The notes beneath the pieces were generated by a model that saw nothing but the letters and a program-made list of their open reading frames with translations, searched no databases and was not told where the DNA came from. The translations under genes and the position numbers were made by a program. From Hyphomicrobiales bacterium (GTDB taxonomy: Bacteria > Pseudomonadota > Alphaproteobacteria > Rhizobiales > Rhizobiaceae), in the NCBI GenBank assembly GCA_900465675.1, contig UBJR01000029.1, positions 1 through 56,393 on the forward strand: a stretch of DNA of 56,393 bases, read 5' to 3'. Below are positions 15,127 through 23,136 of this stretch, piece by piece. Each line of letters begins with the position of its first letter. Within the stretch, counting starts at the first letter, position 1.

Positions 15127-16254
15127 ATGCAGGAAAAGGATCAAAATCGGCGGGATGCGCGCAGCGCCGGAGACCGCCTGGTCGCCGGGCACGTCAGCGA
15201 AGACCCGTTTGCGGCGGCGTTCAAGGCTACGCGCATGCCAATGATCGTCACGGATCCCAGCCAGCCTGATAATCCGATCATCTTCTGCAACGATGCATTC
15301 AGGAAGCTGACCGGTTACAGCGACGACGAAATCATCGGCCGGAATTGTCGCTTTCTGCAAGGGTCGGAAACGGACCGGGAGACAGTCGCAAAAATCCGCG
15401 ACAGCATCGTGGCGGGTCGGGATGTGGCTGTCGACATTCTGAACTATCGAAAGGATGGCAGCACGTTCTGGAACGCCGTCTTCATCAGCCCTGTGCGGGA
15501 TGAGGCTGGGACAATCATCTATTTCTTCGCCTCCCAGCTGGATTTCACAACGGTCAAGAGCCGCGAGGCGGACTTGGCGGCGGCTCGTCACGAGGCCGAG
15601 GCGGAGGTTGCAAAACACACGGCCAATCTTCGCGCAGCCTTGGAGGCCCGTACCCTGCTCGTTCACGAGGTCGACCACCGGGTGAAGAACAACCTCTTGA
15701 CCATGGCCTCGATCGTCAAGATGCAGGCGCGTATAGCGACGGACGATCGGCAGAGGAAAACGCTTATGTCGGTCCTTAACCGCATCGAGGCTCTCAGCAC
15801 GGTCCAACGCAAGCTATTCACGCTCGACGACGTCTCGAAATTCGACATGTCGGAGTTCACCCGTGAGCTGGTGACCGATCTGGTCGATGCAACCGGTCGA
15901 AAGGACATTCGTCTATCTCTGGATCTCTCCCCGCTCCTCGTGCCGGCTGTGAAGGCGACGCCGCTGTCCCTGATCGTCAACGAGCTGGTCGGGGACGCCG
16001 TTCGCCGTGGTTTGAGCGACGGTGGCGGAGATATTCATGTTGTCGTCCGGCGCCTAAACGGTCATTTCCTGATCCGCGTCGAAGACACGTCGGAACCGGT
16101 CGAGCCGGATCGTGAGAGCGCTCAGCTCGGAAAACTGTTGCTGGAAGCATCAGCCTTGCAGCTGGGCGCTGAGATCCAACGGAAACAGGACGGCCGCAAA
16201 ACGGTCGTCGATGTGGTGCTGCTTGTCGGCGACCATCAGGAGAGTGCGCATTGA
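15127..16254 (+). CDS. LOV-domain blue-light histidine kinase with degenerate ATP-binding domain
   Basis: 375 residues; the ATG at 15127 has AGGA eight bases upstream. The LOV domain (about 30-140) carries the full flavin signature GRNCRFLQG with the photoadduct cysteine Cys74, plus Asn106 (NYRKDG), Asn116 (FWNAVF) and Gln137 (FASQLDF). This is direct evidence of FMN-based blue-light sensing. A helical linker leads to a HisKA_2-type site DHRVKNNLL (His184). The ATPase part is poor: the N-box reads NELVGDAVRRG, the DxGxG box is missing (EDTSEPVEP) and the later G-rich box reads QLGKLLLEA. Kinase activity may be lost or replaced by another output. It overlaps the receiver gene (16251), its likely partner. 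Confidence 0.93.
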   Translation: MQEKDQNRRDARSAGDRLVAGHVSEDPFAAAFKATRMPMIVTDPSQPDNPIIFCNDAFRKLTGYSDDEIIGRNCRFLQGSETDRETVAKIRDSIVAGRDVAVDILNYRKDGSTFWNAVFISPVRDEAGTIIYFFASQLDFTTVKSREADLAAARHEAEAEVAKHTANLRAALEARTLLVHEVDHRVKNNLLTMASIVKMQARIATDDRQRKTLMSVLNRIEALSTVQRKLFTLDDVSKFDMSEFTRELVTDLVDATGRKDIRLSLDLSPLLVPAVKATPLSLIVNELVGDAVRRGLSDGGGDIHVVVRRLNGHFLIRVEDTSEPVEPDRESAQLGKLLLEASALQLGAEIQRKQDGRKTVVDVVLLVGDHQESAH

Positions 16255-16676
16255 AAGTCATGATCGTGGAAGATGAGATGTTGCTCGCCATGGAGCTCGA
16301 AAGCGAAGTGGAGATGGCGGGTCACCAGGTCACGGGGCTCGCCATGAGCAGCGCCCAGGCCCGAGACCAGATCGGCAAGGCGAAGCCAGATTTCGCTTTC
16401 GTCGACATTCACCTGATGGATGGGCCAACCGGAATTGATGTTGGGCGCGAGCTGGCGGCGGCCGGCATCCCCTACGTCTTCGTCAGCGGCAACATCAAGC
16501 GAATCCCACCAGACTTTGCCGGTGCCCTTGGAGCAATCGAAAAGCCTTACACGATGAACGGCATGAAGAATGCGCTGGTCTATGTCTCGGCAATCATCCA
16601 AGGGGACGACAGCGGTGCACCGCCAGCGAGCCTGGTCCTGGCGGAGGATGCGAATGCCGGAAAGAGCTTTGGCTAA
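16251..16676 (+). CDS. Response regulator receiver, partner of LOV kinase
   Basis: 141 residues. It starts with TTG inside the LOV kinase stop (TTGA overlap, AGGAGA upstream); the next ATG at 16260 would remove the first beta strand. It is a receiver with VEDE, phospho-acceptor Asp52 (AFVDIHLMDG), Ser79 (FVSGN) and Lys98 (IEKPY). There is no DNA-binding domain. Translational coupling makes it the probable target of the LOV kinase, comparable in layout to LovK-LovR of Caulobacter, where a single-domain receiver tunes the general stress response. That functional parallel is inference. Confidence 0.9.
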   Translation: MKVMIVEDEMLLAMELESEVEMAGHQVTGLAMSSAQARDQIGKAKPDFAFVDIHLMDGPTGIDVGRELAAAGIPYVFVSGNIKRIPPDFAGALGAIEKPYTMNGMKNALVYVSAIIQGDDSGAPPASLVLAEDANAGKSFG

Positions 16677-16724
16677 GATGCTGAGAAGTATCTGCTAAAT
16701 GCCGATAGCACGTGGGAGGAAACA

Positions 16725-16934
16725 ATGAGCCAAAATCAAAACATTTTAAAAGAGGTCAAGCCAAAGCTTCTTGCTCTGGTCGAGGAGCTCGTCGCCAAGG
16801 GCGCCGAGCGATCCGCGGTGATCTACATGATCGAAAAGGAATCCACCCAGCTTCGTGATCCTGTGGACGACAGGTCCGATCGTCAGATCGACGAGCCCTC
16901 GGACGATTGGCCGGCGGCAGGCAGGTCCCAGTAG
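16725..16934 (+). CDS. Small hypothetical protein
   Basis: 69 residues with a strong ribosome site (GGGAGGAAACA before the ATG). The N-terminal half is amphipathic helix (ILKEVKPKLLALVEELVAKG); the C-terminal half is acidic and disordered. It lies 48 bases after the receiver gene on the same strand, so it may belong to the LOV operon. No family recognised. It converges on the transketolase gene. Confidence 0.65.
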   Translation: MSQNQNILKEVKPKLLALVEELVAKGAERSAVIYMIEKESTQLRDPVDDRSDRQIDEPSDDWPAAGRSQ

Positions 16935-16975
16935 GTCTTGCCTGCCATTCAACCTCGGCGTTGTGGCCTGGACAG

Positions 16976-19003
16976 TCAGACGCGGGCCAATGTTTTCCTG
17001 GCTGCGCGTATGACGGCATCTGTGGTGATATCGAACTTCTTGTAGACGTCGCCGATTTTGCCCGATGCGCCGAACTCATGCATGCCGACAAATTCGCCAT
17101 CAAGGCCAAGATAGCGGTCCCAGGAATCGCGGACAGCCGCTTCGACCGCGACACGCGCTCGCGTCACGCCAAGGACTTGATGCTGATAACTCGGATCTTG
17201 TCGCTCGAACACGAGACGGCAGGGCATCGAAACGACAGCTGTCCTTATCCCGTCTTTTTGCAGGACTTCCCTTGCCTCGACCGCCAAATGAAGCTCGGAC
17301 CCTGTTGCGAAAATTGTCAGCTGCCGCTGTCCACCTTCCGCCTCAAGCAGGACGTAACCGCCCTTCACCGCATGGTTTTGTGAGGACGGGTCCCGCCGCA
17401 GGAGGGGCATAGGCTGGCGCGAGAGTGCGATCAGCGCCGCTTCGCGCGGCGTATCGAGGATTGCCTCCCAGCATTCTGCCGTTTCGATCGGATCTCCTGG
17501 TCGATAGACGGCAAGCCGCGGGATCGCCCTGAGTGCGCTGAGATGCTCGATCGGCTGATGGGTCGGCCCGTCCTCGCCAAGCCCGATAGAATCGTGGGTC
17601 ATGACGAAGATCGAACGGATTTCCATCATCGCAGCCAAGCGGATCGAAGGACGGCAATAGTCGGAAAATGTCAGAAACGTCCCGCCATACGGGATGAGAC
17701 CGCCATGGAGCGCCAAACCATTCATTGCGGCCGCCATGCCGTGCTCGCGTACGCCGTAATGAATATATGAACCATCGAAATTGCCGGGCGTGATTTCCGC
17801 CTGGTTTTTTGCCCTGGTGTTGTTGGATGGGGTAAGATCCGCCGAACCGCCAAGCAGTTCAGGAATCGCATCGAACAGGTGGTTCAACACAATCCCGCTT
17901 GCCTGGCGGGTTGCCAGATCTTTCTCGGATGCGACGAGCTCATCCTTGGCGGCGGAGATGGCCGAGCGCCAATTCTGCGATAGTTCGCCCTTCATCCGCC
18001 GCTCAAAATCGCGGTTTGCACTTTCCTCAACCCGCTTTGCCCAGGCCGCCCGCTCCGTGCGACCCTTCGCACCGATCTTGCGCCAGGCGGCGAGCAAACC
18101 GTTAGGGATCTGGAAAGGCGGCGCTTTCCAGCCGAGAATGTCGCGGGCGCCGGCGATCTCCTCTTCACCGGGTGCGTCGCTATGGGCCTTCTGGGTGCCT
18201 GCCTTGGTGGGAAACCCGAACCCGATGACGGTCTTGCAGGCAATCAGCGACGGGCGGTCTTTCACTTTCTGTGCCTCAATGATCGCGGCGCGAATGGCAT
18301 CGGTATCATGACCGTCGATCTCCTGGACATGCCAGTTGGCTGCCCGAAAGCGTGCTGGCTGGTTTTCGGATTCGGCAAGGCTTGTCGCACCATCGATCGA
18401 TATGGAGTTGTCGTCCCAGAAAGCGATGAGCTTACCGAGCTTCAGATGACCGGCCAGCGATATCGCCTCATGGCTGATCCCTTCCATCAGGCAGCCATCA
18501 CCCACAAAAACATAAGTGTTGTGGTCAACAAGATCGTCGCCGAAAGTAGCGTTCAGGAGCCGCTCGCCAAGCGCCAGTCCAACCGAATTGGCTAGCCCTT
18601 GGCCAAGCGGTCCGGTCGTGGTCTCGATACCGGTCGCATGATGATACTCCGGGTGGCCAGCGGTCCGACTATCGATCTGACGGAAGCGCCTGATCTCCTC
18701 GATCTTCATATCTTCATAGCCTGTCAGGTAGAGCAGACTGTAAAGCAGCATCGACCCATGGCCGTTGGAGATGAGAAAGCGATCCCGGTCGAACCAATGC
18801 GGATCGGCGGCGTCAAACTTCAAGAAATCGGAAAACAGCACCGTTGCGATATCCGCCATGCCCATCGGCATGCCGGGGTGACCGCTCTTGGCCGCCTGAA
18901 CCGCATCCATCGACAGAAAGCGGATGCAATCGGCCATATCGCGCAAATGCTGATCTTTGGGTGCGGGGACGGTTTTGCGGGACTGGTCAGTGATGTCTGA
19001 CAT
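16976..19003 (-). CDS. tkt: Transketolase
   Basis: 675 residues, the usual length of bacterial transketolase. The enzyme uses thiamine diphosphate to move two-carbon ketol units in the pentose phosphate (and Calvin) pathway. Visible features are the N-terminal SGHPGMPMGMADIA, the diphosphate site GDGCLMEG, SNGHGSMLLYSLLYL, the pyrimidine-domain segment EHGMAAAMNGLALHGGLIPY and THDSIGLGEDGPTHQPIEHL. The start is set at 19003 because AAGAGGA sits seven bases upstream; a second ATG two codons earlier is too close to that site. An exact EcfG-type promoter lies 93 bases upstream, so this is probably a stress-induced second transketolase rather than the housekeeping copy. Confidence 0.96.
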   Translation of the reverse strand: MSDITDQSRKTVPAPKDQHLRDMADCIRFLSMDAVQAAKSGHPGMPMGMADIATVLFSDFLKFDAADPHWFDRDRFLISNGHGSMLLYSLLYLTGYEDMKIEEIRRFRQIDSRTAGHPEYHHATGIETTTGPLGQGLANSVGLALGERLLNATFGDDLVDHNTYVFVGDGCLMEGISHEAISLAGHLKLGKLIAFWDDNSISIDGATSLAESENQPARFRAANWHVQEIDGHDTDAIRAAIIEAQKVKDRPSLIACKTVIGFGFPTKAGTQKAHSDAPGEEEIAGARDILGWKAPPFQIPNGLLAAWRKIGAKGRTERAAWAKRVEESANRDFERRMKGELSQNWRSAISAAKDELVASEKDLATRQASGIVLNHLFDAIPELLGGSADLTPSNNTRAKNQAEITPGNFDGSYIHYGVREHGMAAAMNGLALHGGLIPYGGTFLTFSDYCRPSIRLAAMMEIRSIFVMTHDSIGLGEDGPTHQPIEHLSALRAIPRLAVYRPGDPIETAECWEAILDTPREAALIALSRQPMPLLRRDPSSQNHAVKGGYVLLEAEGGQRQLTIFATGSELHLAVEAREVLQKDGIRTAVVSMPCRLVFERQDPSYQHQVLGVTRARVAVEAAVRDSWDRYLGLDGEFVGMHEFGASGKIGDVYKKFDITTDAVIRAARKTLARV

Positions 19004-19095
19004 GATCATTCCTCTTGCGTGCCTGTCCCTGCAAGCGTGCGAGCCGCAGTTCAAAGGCATCTTTTTTGGAAGGGTTTTGACGGTACGTGTCGGAA

Positions 19096-19120
19096 AACGA
19101 CCGGATAAGCGGCAAGTTCC
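19096..19120 (-). promoter_or_regulatory. EcfG/RpoE2-type general stress promoter for tkt
   Basis: On the minus strand: GGAAC, 16 bases, CGTT. Exact consensus match; the predicted leader to the transketolase start is about 85 bases. Confidence 0.8.
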
Positions 19121-19403
19121 ATGACCAATAGGGCTGCCCCGCACACCAGCCAGCGCTAATGGTCTATATCAGGTTACGGTTGTGCGGTTCGAAGCTTTAA
19201 CGTCCATGTTGAGCGCGATTGGCATTCACTGCCGGTCCGACGTCGGCTTTCGCGAATTCCCCTTCCAGCGAAATGGATTCGGGCGGGTTCGCCTCATGGC
19301 AAGCGGGCGCTACTTGTGCGCGCTGACAGGCCAGCCGTTTGCAATCCTGGTCGGATGGCATTGCTGGAGACTGAAGACAAGCGGCGATCCTGCAGTAGTG
19401 TTA

Positions 19404-19434
19404 TTGACAGGGTAGTCCATAATAGCTAATTATC
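19404..19434 (+). promoter_or_regulatory. tetR promoter with overlapping candidate operator; leaderless start
   Basis: TTGACA (19404-19409), 17-bp spacer, TAATTA (19427-19432). Transcription should begin at or next to the A of the ATG at 19440, so the message is probably leaderless; no ribosome site is present. The spacer contains AGTCCATAAT (19414-19423), whose reverse complement recurs before the SDR gene at 20057-20066. Confidence 0.55.
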
Positions 19435-19439
19435 ACGCC

Positions 19440-20018
19440 ATGGCGAGACCTAGAGAATTTGACCGCGACGCGGCATTAGAAAAAGCAATGCAGGTGTTTT
19501 GGGCGAAGGGGTTCGCTTCAACGTCCACCGACGATCTACGTGAAGCGATGGGCATTGGCAGGCAGAGCCTATATGGCGCGTTTGGTGATAAGCGGACACT
19601 TTACCTTGAAGCGTTCGATTCCTACCTGGAGCGGATAGGGTCGGCTCATTTGATCAGGCTTTCCTACGGCAGTCCGATTGAAGGAATAGAAAATCTCTTG
19701 GCAGGTCTTGCGCCAGAAGACGATCGGGAACGGGCGCTGGGCTGCATGGGCGTAGGATCAGTGGGTGAATTTGGAACAACGGATCCAGACCTCAACCTTC
19801 GTCGGAAGGCGTCGGGCGAAATGCTCATGAGACATGTCGCGCAGAGGATTGTCGAAGGCCAAGAGCGCGGGGAGATTGCTCGCAAGCTCGATCCCGCCGA
19901 GACGTCCGCCTTCGTTGTTATGACAATGACGGGATTGCAGATTGCCGCGCGTGGCGGTGCATCGGCAAAGGAGTTAAAAGCGATGGCGCGGTTCGCAACC
20001 TACCGACTGATGCCATAA
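19440..20018 (+). CDS. TetR/AcrR-family repressor
   Basis: 192 residues. The N-terminal HTH is at about 8-55 (FDRDAALEKAMQVFWAKGFA, then STDDLREAMGIGRQSLYGAF). The C-terminal ligand domain is typical of TetR proteins that control short-chain dehydrogenases. It starts at the first ATG after a promoter with almost no leader. The same AGTCCATAAT element precedes this gene and the next, so it probably represses itself and the SDR. The pair resembles the E. coli bdcR-bdcA arrangement. Inducer unknown. Confidence 0.92.
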   Translation: MARPREFDRDAALEKAMQVFWAKGFASTSTDDLREAMGIGRQSLYGAFGDKRTLYLEAFDSYLERIGSAHLIRLSYGSPIEGIENLLAGLAPEDDRERALGCMGVGSVGEFGTTDPDLNLRRKASGEMLMRHVAQRIVEGQERGEIARKLDPAETSAFVVMTMTGLQIAARGGASAKELKAMARFATYRLMP

Positions 20019-20052
20019 GACCCGCTTTGTAATCGGAGCGGGTACTTTTCCG

Positions 20053-20066
20053 GATAATTATGGACT
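20053..20066 (+). promoter_or_regulatory. Candidate TetR operator before SDR gene
   Basis: GATAATTATGGACT is the reverse complement of the half-site found in the tetR promoter (AGTCCATAAT with ATTATC). It lies 24 bases before the SDR start. Confidence 0.5.
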
Positions 20067-20089
20067 GATCTATCAAAAATGGAGAACCT

Positions 20090-20821
20090 ATGACGGTCAA
20101 CGAACCCAGATCCGCTCTCGTCTTCGGAGGCGCGCGCGGAATAGGTGCTGCTTCGGCCCGCAAACTTGCCAAGGATGGCTTTGACGTTGCCTTTACCTAT
20201 GTGTCGCGGCCAGACACCGCCTCAGAACTCGTTTCGGAGATCGAAGCGGACGGACACCGTGCCATCGCGATCCAGGCGGACAGTGCGGACCCACAGGCCA
20301 TTGAAGCAGCGGTACGTACTACCGTGGAAAGGCTGGGCGCTATTGACGCCGTCGTTGTGAACGCTGGCATTCTTCGCACTAACACGGTCCACAAAGTTTC
20401 GCTTGAGGAGCTTGATCTCATGATCGATGTCAATATCCGCGGGGTGTTTCTCGCCATCCAGGCCGCGGCGGCGAGAATGAAGGATGGTGGCCGGATTATT
20501 ACGATCGGCTCCAATACCGCCGAGCGGACCGGTATGCAGGGAACAAGCGTGTACCAGTTCACAAAGGCGGCTGTCGCGGCAATGGTCAAAGGATTGGCGC
20601 TTGATCTCGCACCGCGACGCATCACCGTGAACAACGTGCAGCCCGGCCCGACCGACACTGACATGAATGCTGGCGCTTTGGAGTACCTGTCCGAGCGTAG
20701 CCCCATGAAGCGCGTTGCTCATCCGTCCGAAATCGCGGAGCTCGTAGCCTATCTCGCCGGCCCTGGCTCCTCCTACATGACCGGTTCCAGCTTGACGATA
20801 GATGGCGGCTGGGTGCTCTAG
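20090..20821 (+). CDS. Short-chain dehydrogenase/reductase, BdcA-like
   Basis: 243 residues. The classical SDR pattern is complete: cofactor loop GGARGIGAASA, VNAGI, Ser in ITIGSNTAE, catalytic YQFTK (YxxxK) and NVQPGPTDTDMNAG. The NVQPGPxDTD segment and the TetR neighbour recall E. coli BdcA, an SDR linked to c-di-GMP and biofilm dispersal, but 3-oxoacyl-ACP-reductase-like enzymes of unknown substrate are equally possible. GGAG lies before the ATG. It follows the TetR gene by 71 bases and is probably its target. Confidence 0.9.
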   Translation: MTVNEPRSALVFGGARGIGAASARKLAKDGFDVAFTYVSRPDTASELVSEIEADGHRAIAIQADSADPQAIEAAVRTTVERLGAIDAVVVNAGILRTNTVHKVSLEELDLMIDVNIRGVFLAIQAAAARMKDGGRIITIGSNTAERTGMQGTSVYQFTKAAVAAMVKGLALDLAPRRITVNNVQPGPTDTDMNAGALEYLSERSPMKRVAHPSEIAELVAYLAGPGSSYMTGSSLTIDGGWVL

Positions 20822-20978
20822 CGCGACACCTACGATGGGGGCGATGCAGCCAGGTGGCAGCATCGCCATGCCTTACCAGAGCCACTCAGCCGCCAAGGCA
20901 TCCGCCAGCTCTGGGGAACCGTCAAAGGATTTAAGGCTTACCACTTAGTATTTGATTTGCGGTCGCGGGAGAATTGCG

Positions 20979-21383
20979 ATGTATCATTTGGGTCGGGTAA
21001 TCGATCATATTCATCTTCGGGTCTCAGATCTCCAGGCCAGCCGGAGGTTCTATCGCGCGATCTGTGATGCGCTTCATCTTGAGGGCGTTTTCGGGGAGGG
21101 GGCAGACCACTTTGTGATCGATGAAATCTATGTGGATGCTGCCGACGATTTCGTGTCGCGAATCCACCTGGCGTTTCAGGCTCGCTCGCGAGAAGACGTC
21201 GAAGCGTTTCACCGGCTGGCGCTCGAAGCCGGCGGGCGTTCCAATGGAGGGCCCGGTCTGCGGCCATACCACGACAGATACTATGCAGCTTTCGTGCTCG
21301 ATCCAGATGGGAACAACATTGAAGCCGTCTGTGATGCCCCAAGTTTGCGCAGCGCAGATTCCGTCGTGGTCGAACGAATATAA
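20979..21383 (+). CDS. VOC/glyoxalase-family protein
   Basis: 134 residues from the ATG at 20979 (GGGAG nine bases upstream). Vicinal-oxygen-chelate fold: IDHIHLRVSDLQASRRFYRA at the N-terminus and FVLDPDGNNIEAVCD at the C-terminus, which carries the conserved metal-ligand Glu; the first His ligand is in DHIHLRV. Family members include glyoxalase I, extradiol dioxygenases and resistance proteins; which applies here is not visible. It lies 157 bases after the SDR gene on the same strand, perhaps a separate unit. Confidence 0.88.
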   Translation: MYHLGRVIDHIHLRVSDLQASRRFYRAICDALHLEGVFGEGADHFVIDEIYVDAADDFVSRIHLAFQARSREDVEAFHRLALEAGGRSNGGPGLRPYHDRYYAAFVLDPDGNNIEAVCDAPSLRSADSVVVERI

Positions 21384-21430
21384 TCGGTCAACGGCCAACA
21401 GCTTCAGCTGCCAGTTAATGGCGTGGCTCG

Positions 21431-22048
21431 TTAATCGACGCGCTCTGCCCGGAATTTCCGCACTCTGGCAGCCGAGCCACAAGTCTTGTCCGAACACCAC
21501 CGCCGGTGACCGCCGCGAGACTGATCTAGAAATAGCCAACCGCAGTTTCTTCCCTGACATATCCGTACCGCGCGGCGCTGCTGCCGCGATATCAGGAGAT
21601 CCGCTGCCAAAGGCGCGATCCGCTCTGCGATGGCAGTCATCGACATGGCAGGTGCGTTGCTCCAGATAACGCCGTCCTTCCCTTTTCGCAGGCTTCGTTG
21701 CCCGGCTGCGAGTCGACAAGCGGAGCTCAGGTGGTCGAGATCGTGTTGATCACAAGGCGTCTCCTGGGCCTCCGCGCTGAATATACGGTGAAGGGATTCC
21801 CTTAGGACTTTGGCTTTCTCAAGTTCTGCGTCCGCCACACCAGGGTTGTTTGCCGCCTTGTCTAGCAAGACATTATGTTCAGATCGATCCACCAGACCGG
21901 CGCGAAGAGCCCAACCGACCAGATCCCCGAACGACGTGAGAAAATCTGGGCCCCACCTCTCGCCGCGACTGTCTATCGTATTGACGAAGTCGAGCGCTGC
22001 GTGGCCGCCGAGCAGACTGATGTCGTCAATGGTTTTCAACGTCTCCAT
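21431..22048 (-). CDS. CGNR zinc-finger / ABATE-domain regulator
   Basis: 205 residues. The N-terminal ABATE domain (GGHAALDFVNTIDSRGERWG) is followed by a C-terminal zinc finger with CQGRNCGWLFLD and WCSDKTCGSAARVRKF. The usual CGNR tetrad is CGSA here, but all four cysteines are present. These proteins are stress-linked DNA-binding regulators. It is divergent from the EamA exporter gene, with a 30-bp palindrome between the two starts, so it likely controls the exporter. Confidence 0.9.
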   Translation of the reverse strand: METLKTIDDISLLGGHAALDFVNTIDSRGERWGPDFLTSFGDLVGWALRAGLVDRSEHNVLLDKAANNPGVADAELEKAKVLRESLHRIFSAEAQETPCDQHDLDHLSSACRLAAGQRSLRKGKDGVIWSNAPAMSMTAIAERIAPLAADLLISRQQRRAVRICQGRNCGWLFLDQSRGGHRRWCSDKTCGSAARVRKFRAERVD

Positions 22049-22092
22049 AGCGCTAATATCGTATCGGGGAACGATTTGGGCAAGGGCGTGTT

Positions 22093-22122
22093 GTAACGGT
22101 ATAAAAAGCTTTTAACCGTTAC
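22093..22122. promoter_or_regulatory. 30-bp palindromic operator between CGNR regulator and exporter
   Basis: Arms GTAACGGT (22093-22100) and ACCGTTAC (22115-22122) are perfect inverted repeats. The AT-rich centre is itself nearly symmetric (AAAAAGCTTTTA). It is placed 45 bases before the regulator start and 15 bases before the exporter start. Confidence 0.6.
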
Positions 22123-22137
22123 AGGTGAGGACGCGCG

Positions 22138-23082
22138 ATGGTCGCCGGTCTAGACACGAACAAGGTCCGATTCCTTATGCTCTGCCTCATTTGGGGGAGT
22201 ACTTGGATTGGTATGAAAGCTGGTATCGAGGTCGTGCCGCCGCTGGTGTTTGCGGGGACACGCTTTACCGCGGCTGGTGGTTTGCTCCTCATTTATGCTC
22301 TGGCAAAAGGCGAAGGCGCCCTTGTCCGGAGCAAGGACTTTATTCGGCTTTTCGCGGTGAGCATCTTTATGATTACCCTATGCTACGGGCCACTGTTCTG
22401 GGGCATGCAGTATATAGATACAGGCACTGCAGCGGTCTTGGAAATGTCACTTACGCCAATTGCCCTTCTGTGCTTTGCCCTGTTTCTTCGTGAAGAGGCT
22501 CTGAGTGTACGGCGCATCATCGCCCTAGGGCTGGGAGTTGCCGGCCTACTCGTCCTGTTCTGGCCATCCACCACAGTTGCTGCATTGCCTGAGCCGGAGG
22601 CCTTTCCAGGCGCAAATCTGTTAGGTGGCATGGGGGTGGCGTCGGCGGCGTTCACCTACGGCTATGGATCGGTCCTCGCCCGCCCGCTCCTGCGCGCCTA
22701 TCCAGCGTTGTTGATCGCAGGGATCACGACATTTGTTGGGGGGCTGGGCCTCGTCGTCATGGCGCTGATCTTTGAAACCGGTGCATTGGGGGCGCTCTCA
22801 GGAGATTGGGGCTCGGTCGCCTGGATGAGCTGGCTTCTCCTAGTCGTCTTTGGTTCGCTGATTGGTTATACCACCTACATGCGGCTGTTAAGGGATGTCG
22901 GAGCTTCAAGGGCAGGAAGCTATGCGTTTGTCTCGCCTGTTATCGCCGTGGCGCTTTCAGCGATATTGTTCGCCGAGGAGGTTACACTGCTAGATATCAT
23001 TGGTATCATGGTGATGCTCAGCGGCGCCTATCTCGCTATGGCGGACGCACCTACCGCGGTCGCAAAAACTTGCACCGAATAA
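22138..23082 (+). CDS. EamA/DMT-family transporter (RhaT-like exporter)
   Basis: 314 residues with about ten hydrophobic helices in two EamA repeats. The first opens with LMLCLIWGSTWIGMKAGIEV; the second runs from about residue 165 and includes VAWMSWLLLVVFGSLIGYTT and SPVIAVALSAILFAEEV. It is an inner-membrane drug/metabolite transporter, usually an exporter of amino acids, purines or toxic compounds; the substrate is not readable. It is divergent from the CGNR regulator across the palindrome at 22093-22122. Confidence 0.93.
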   Translation: MVAGLDTNKVRFLMLCLIWGSTWIGMKAGIEVVPPLVFAGTRFTAAGGLLLIYALAKGEGALVRSKDFIRLFAVSIFMITLCYGPLFWGMQYIDTGTAAVLEMSLTPIALLCFALFLREEALSVRRIIALGLGVAGLLVLFWPSTTVAALPEPEAFPGANLLGGMGVASAAFTYGYGSVLARPLLRAYPALLIAGITTFVGGLGLVVMALIFETGALGALSGDWGSVAWMSWLLLVVFGSLIGYTTYMRLLRDVGASRAGSYAFVSPVIAVALSAILFAEEVTLLDIIGIMVMLSGAYLAMADAPTAVAKTCTE

Positions 23083-23136
23083 TTGGCCGTTTCTGTCATG
23101 GAGGCTGCTCAGCCATGTCGAATACGACGGCGTTGT

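Noticed and set aside
16251..16676. Receiver after the LOV kinase as a full PhyR
   Set aside because: PhyR needs an N-terminal sigma-like domain; this protein is only a receiver.
19182..19415. 77-codon plus-strand frame upstream of tetR
   Set aside because: No ribosome site or family, and it overlaps the tetR promoter.
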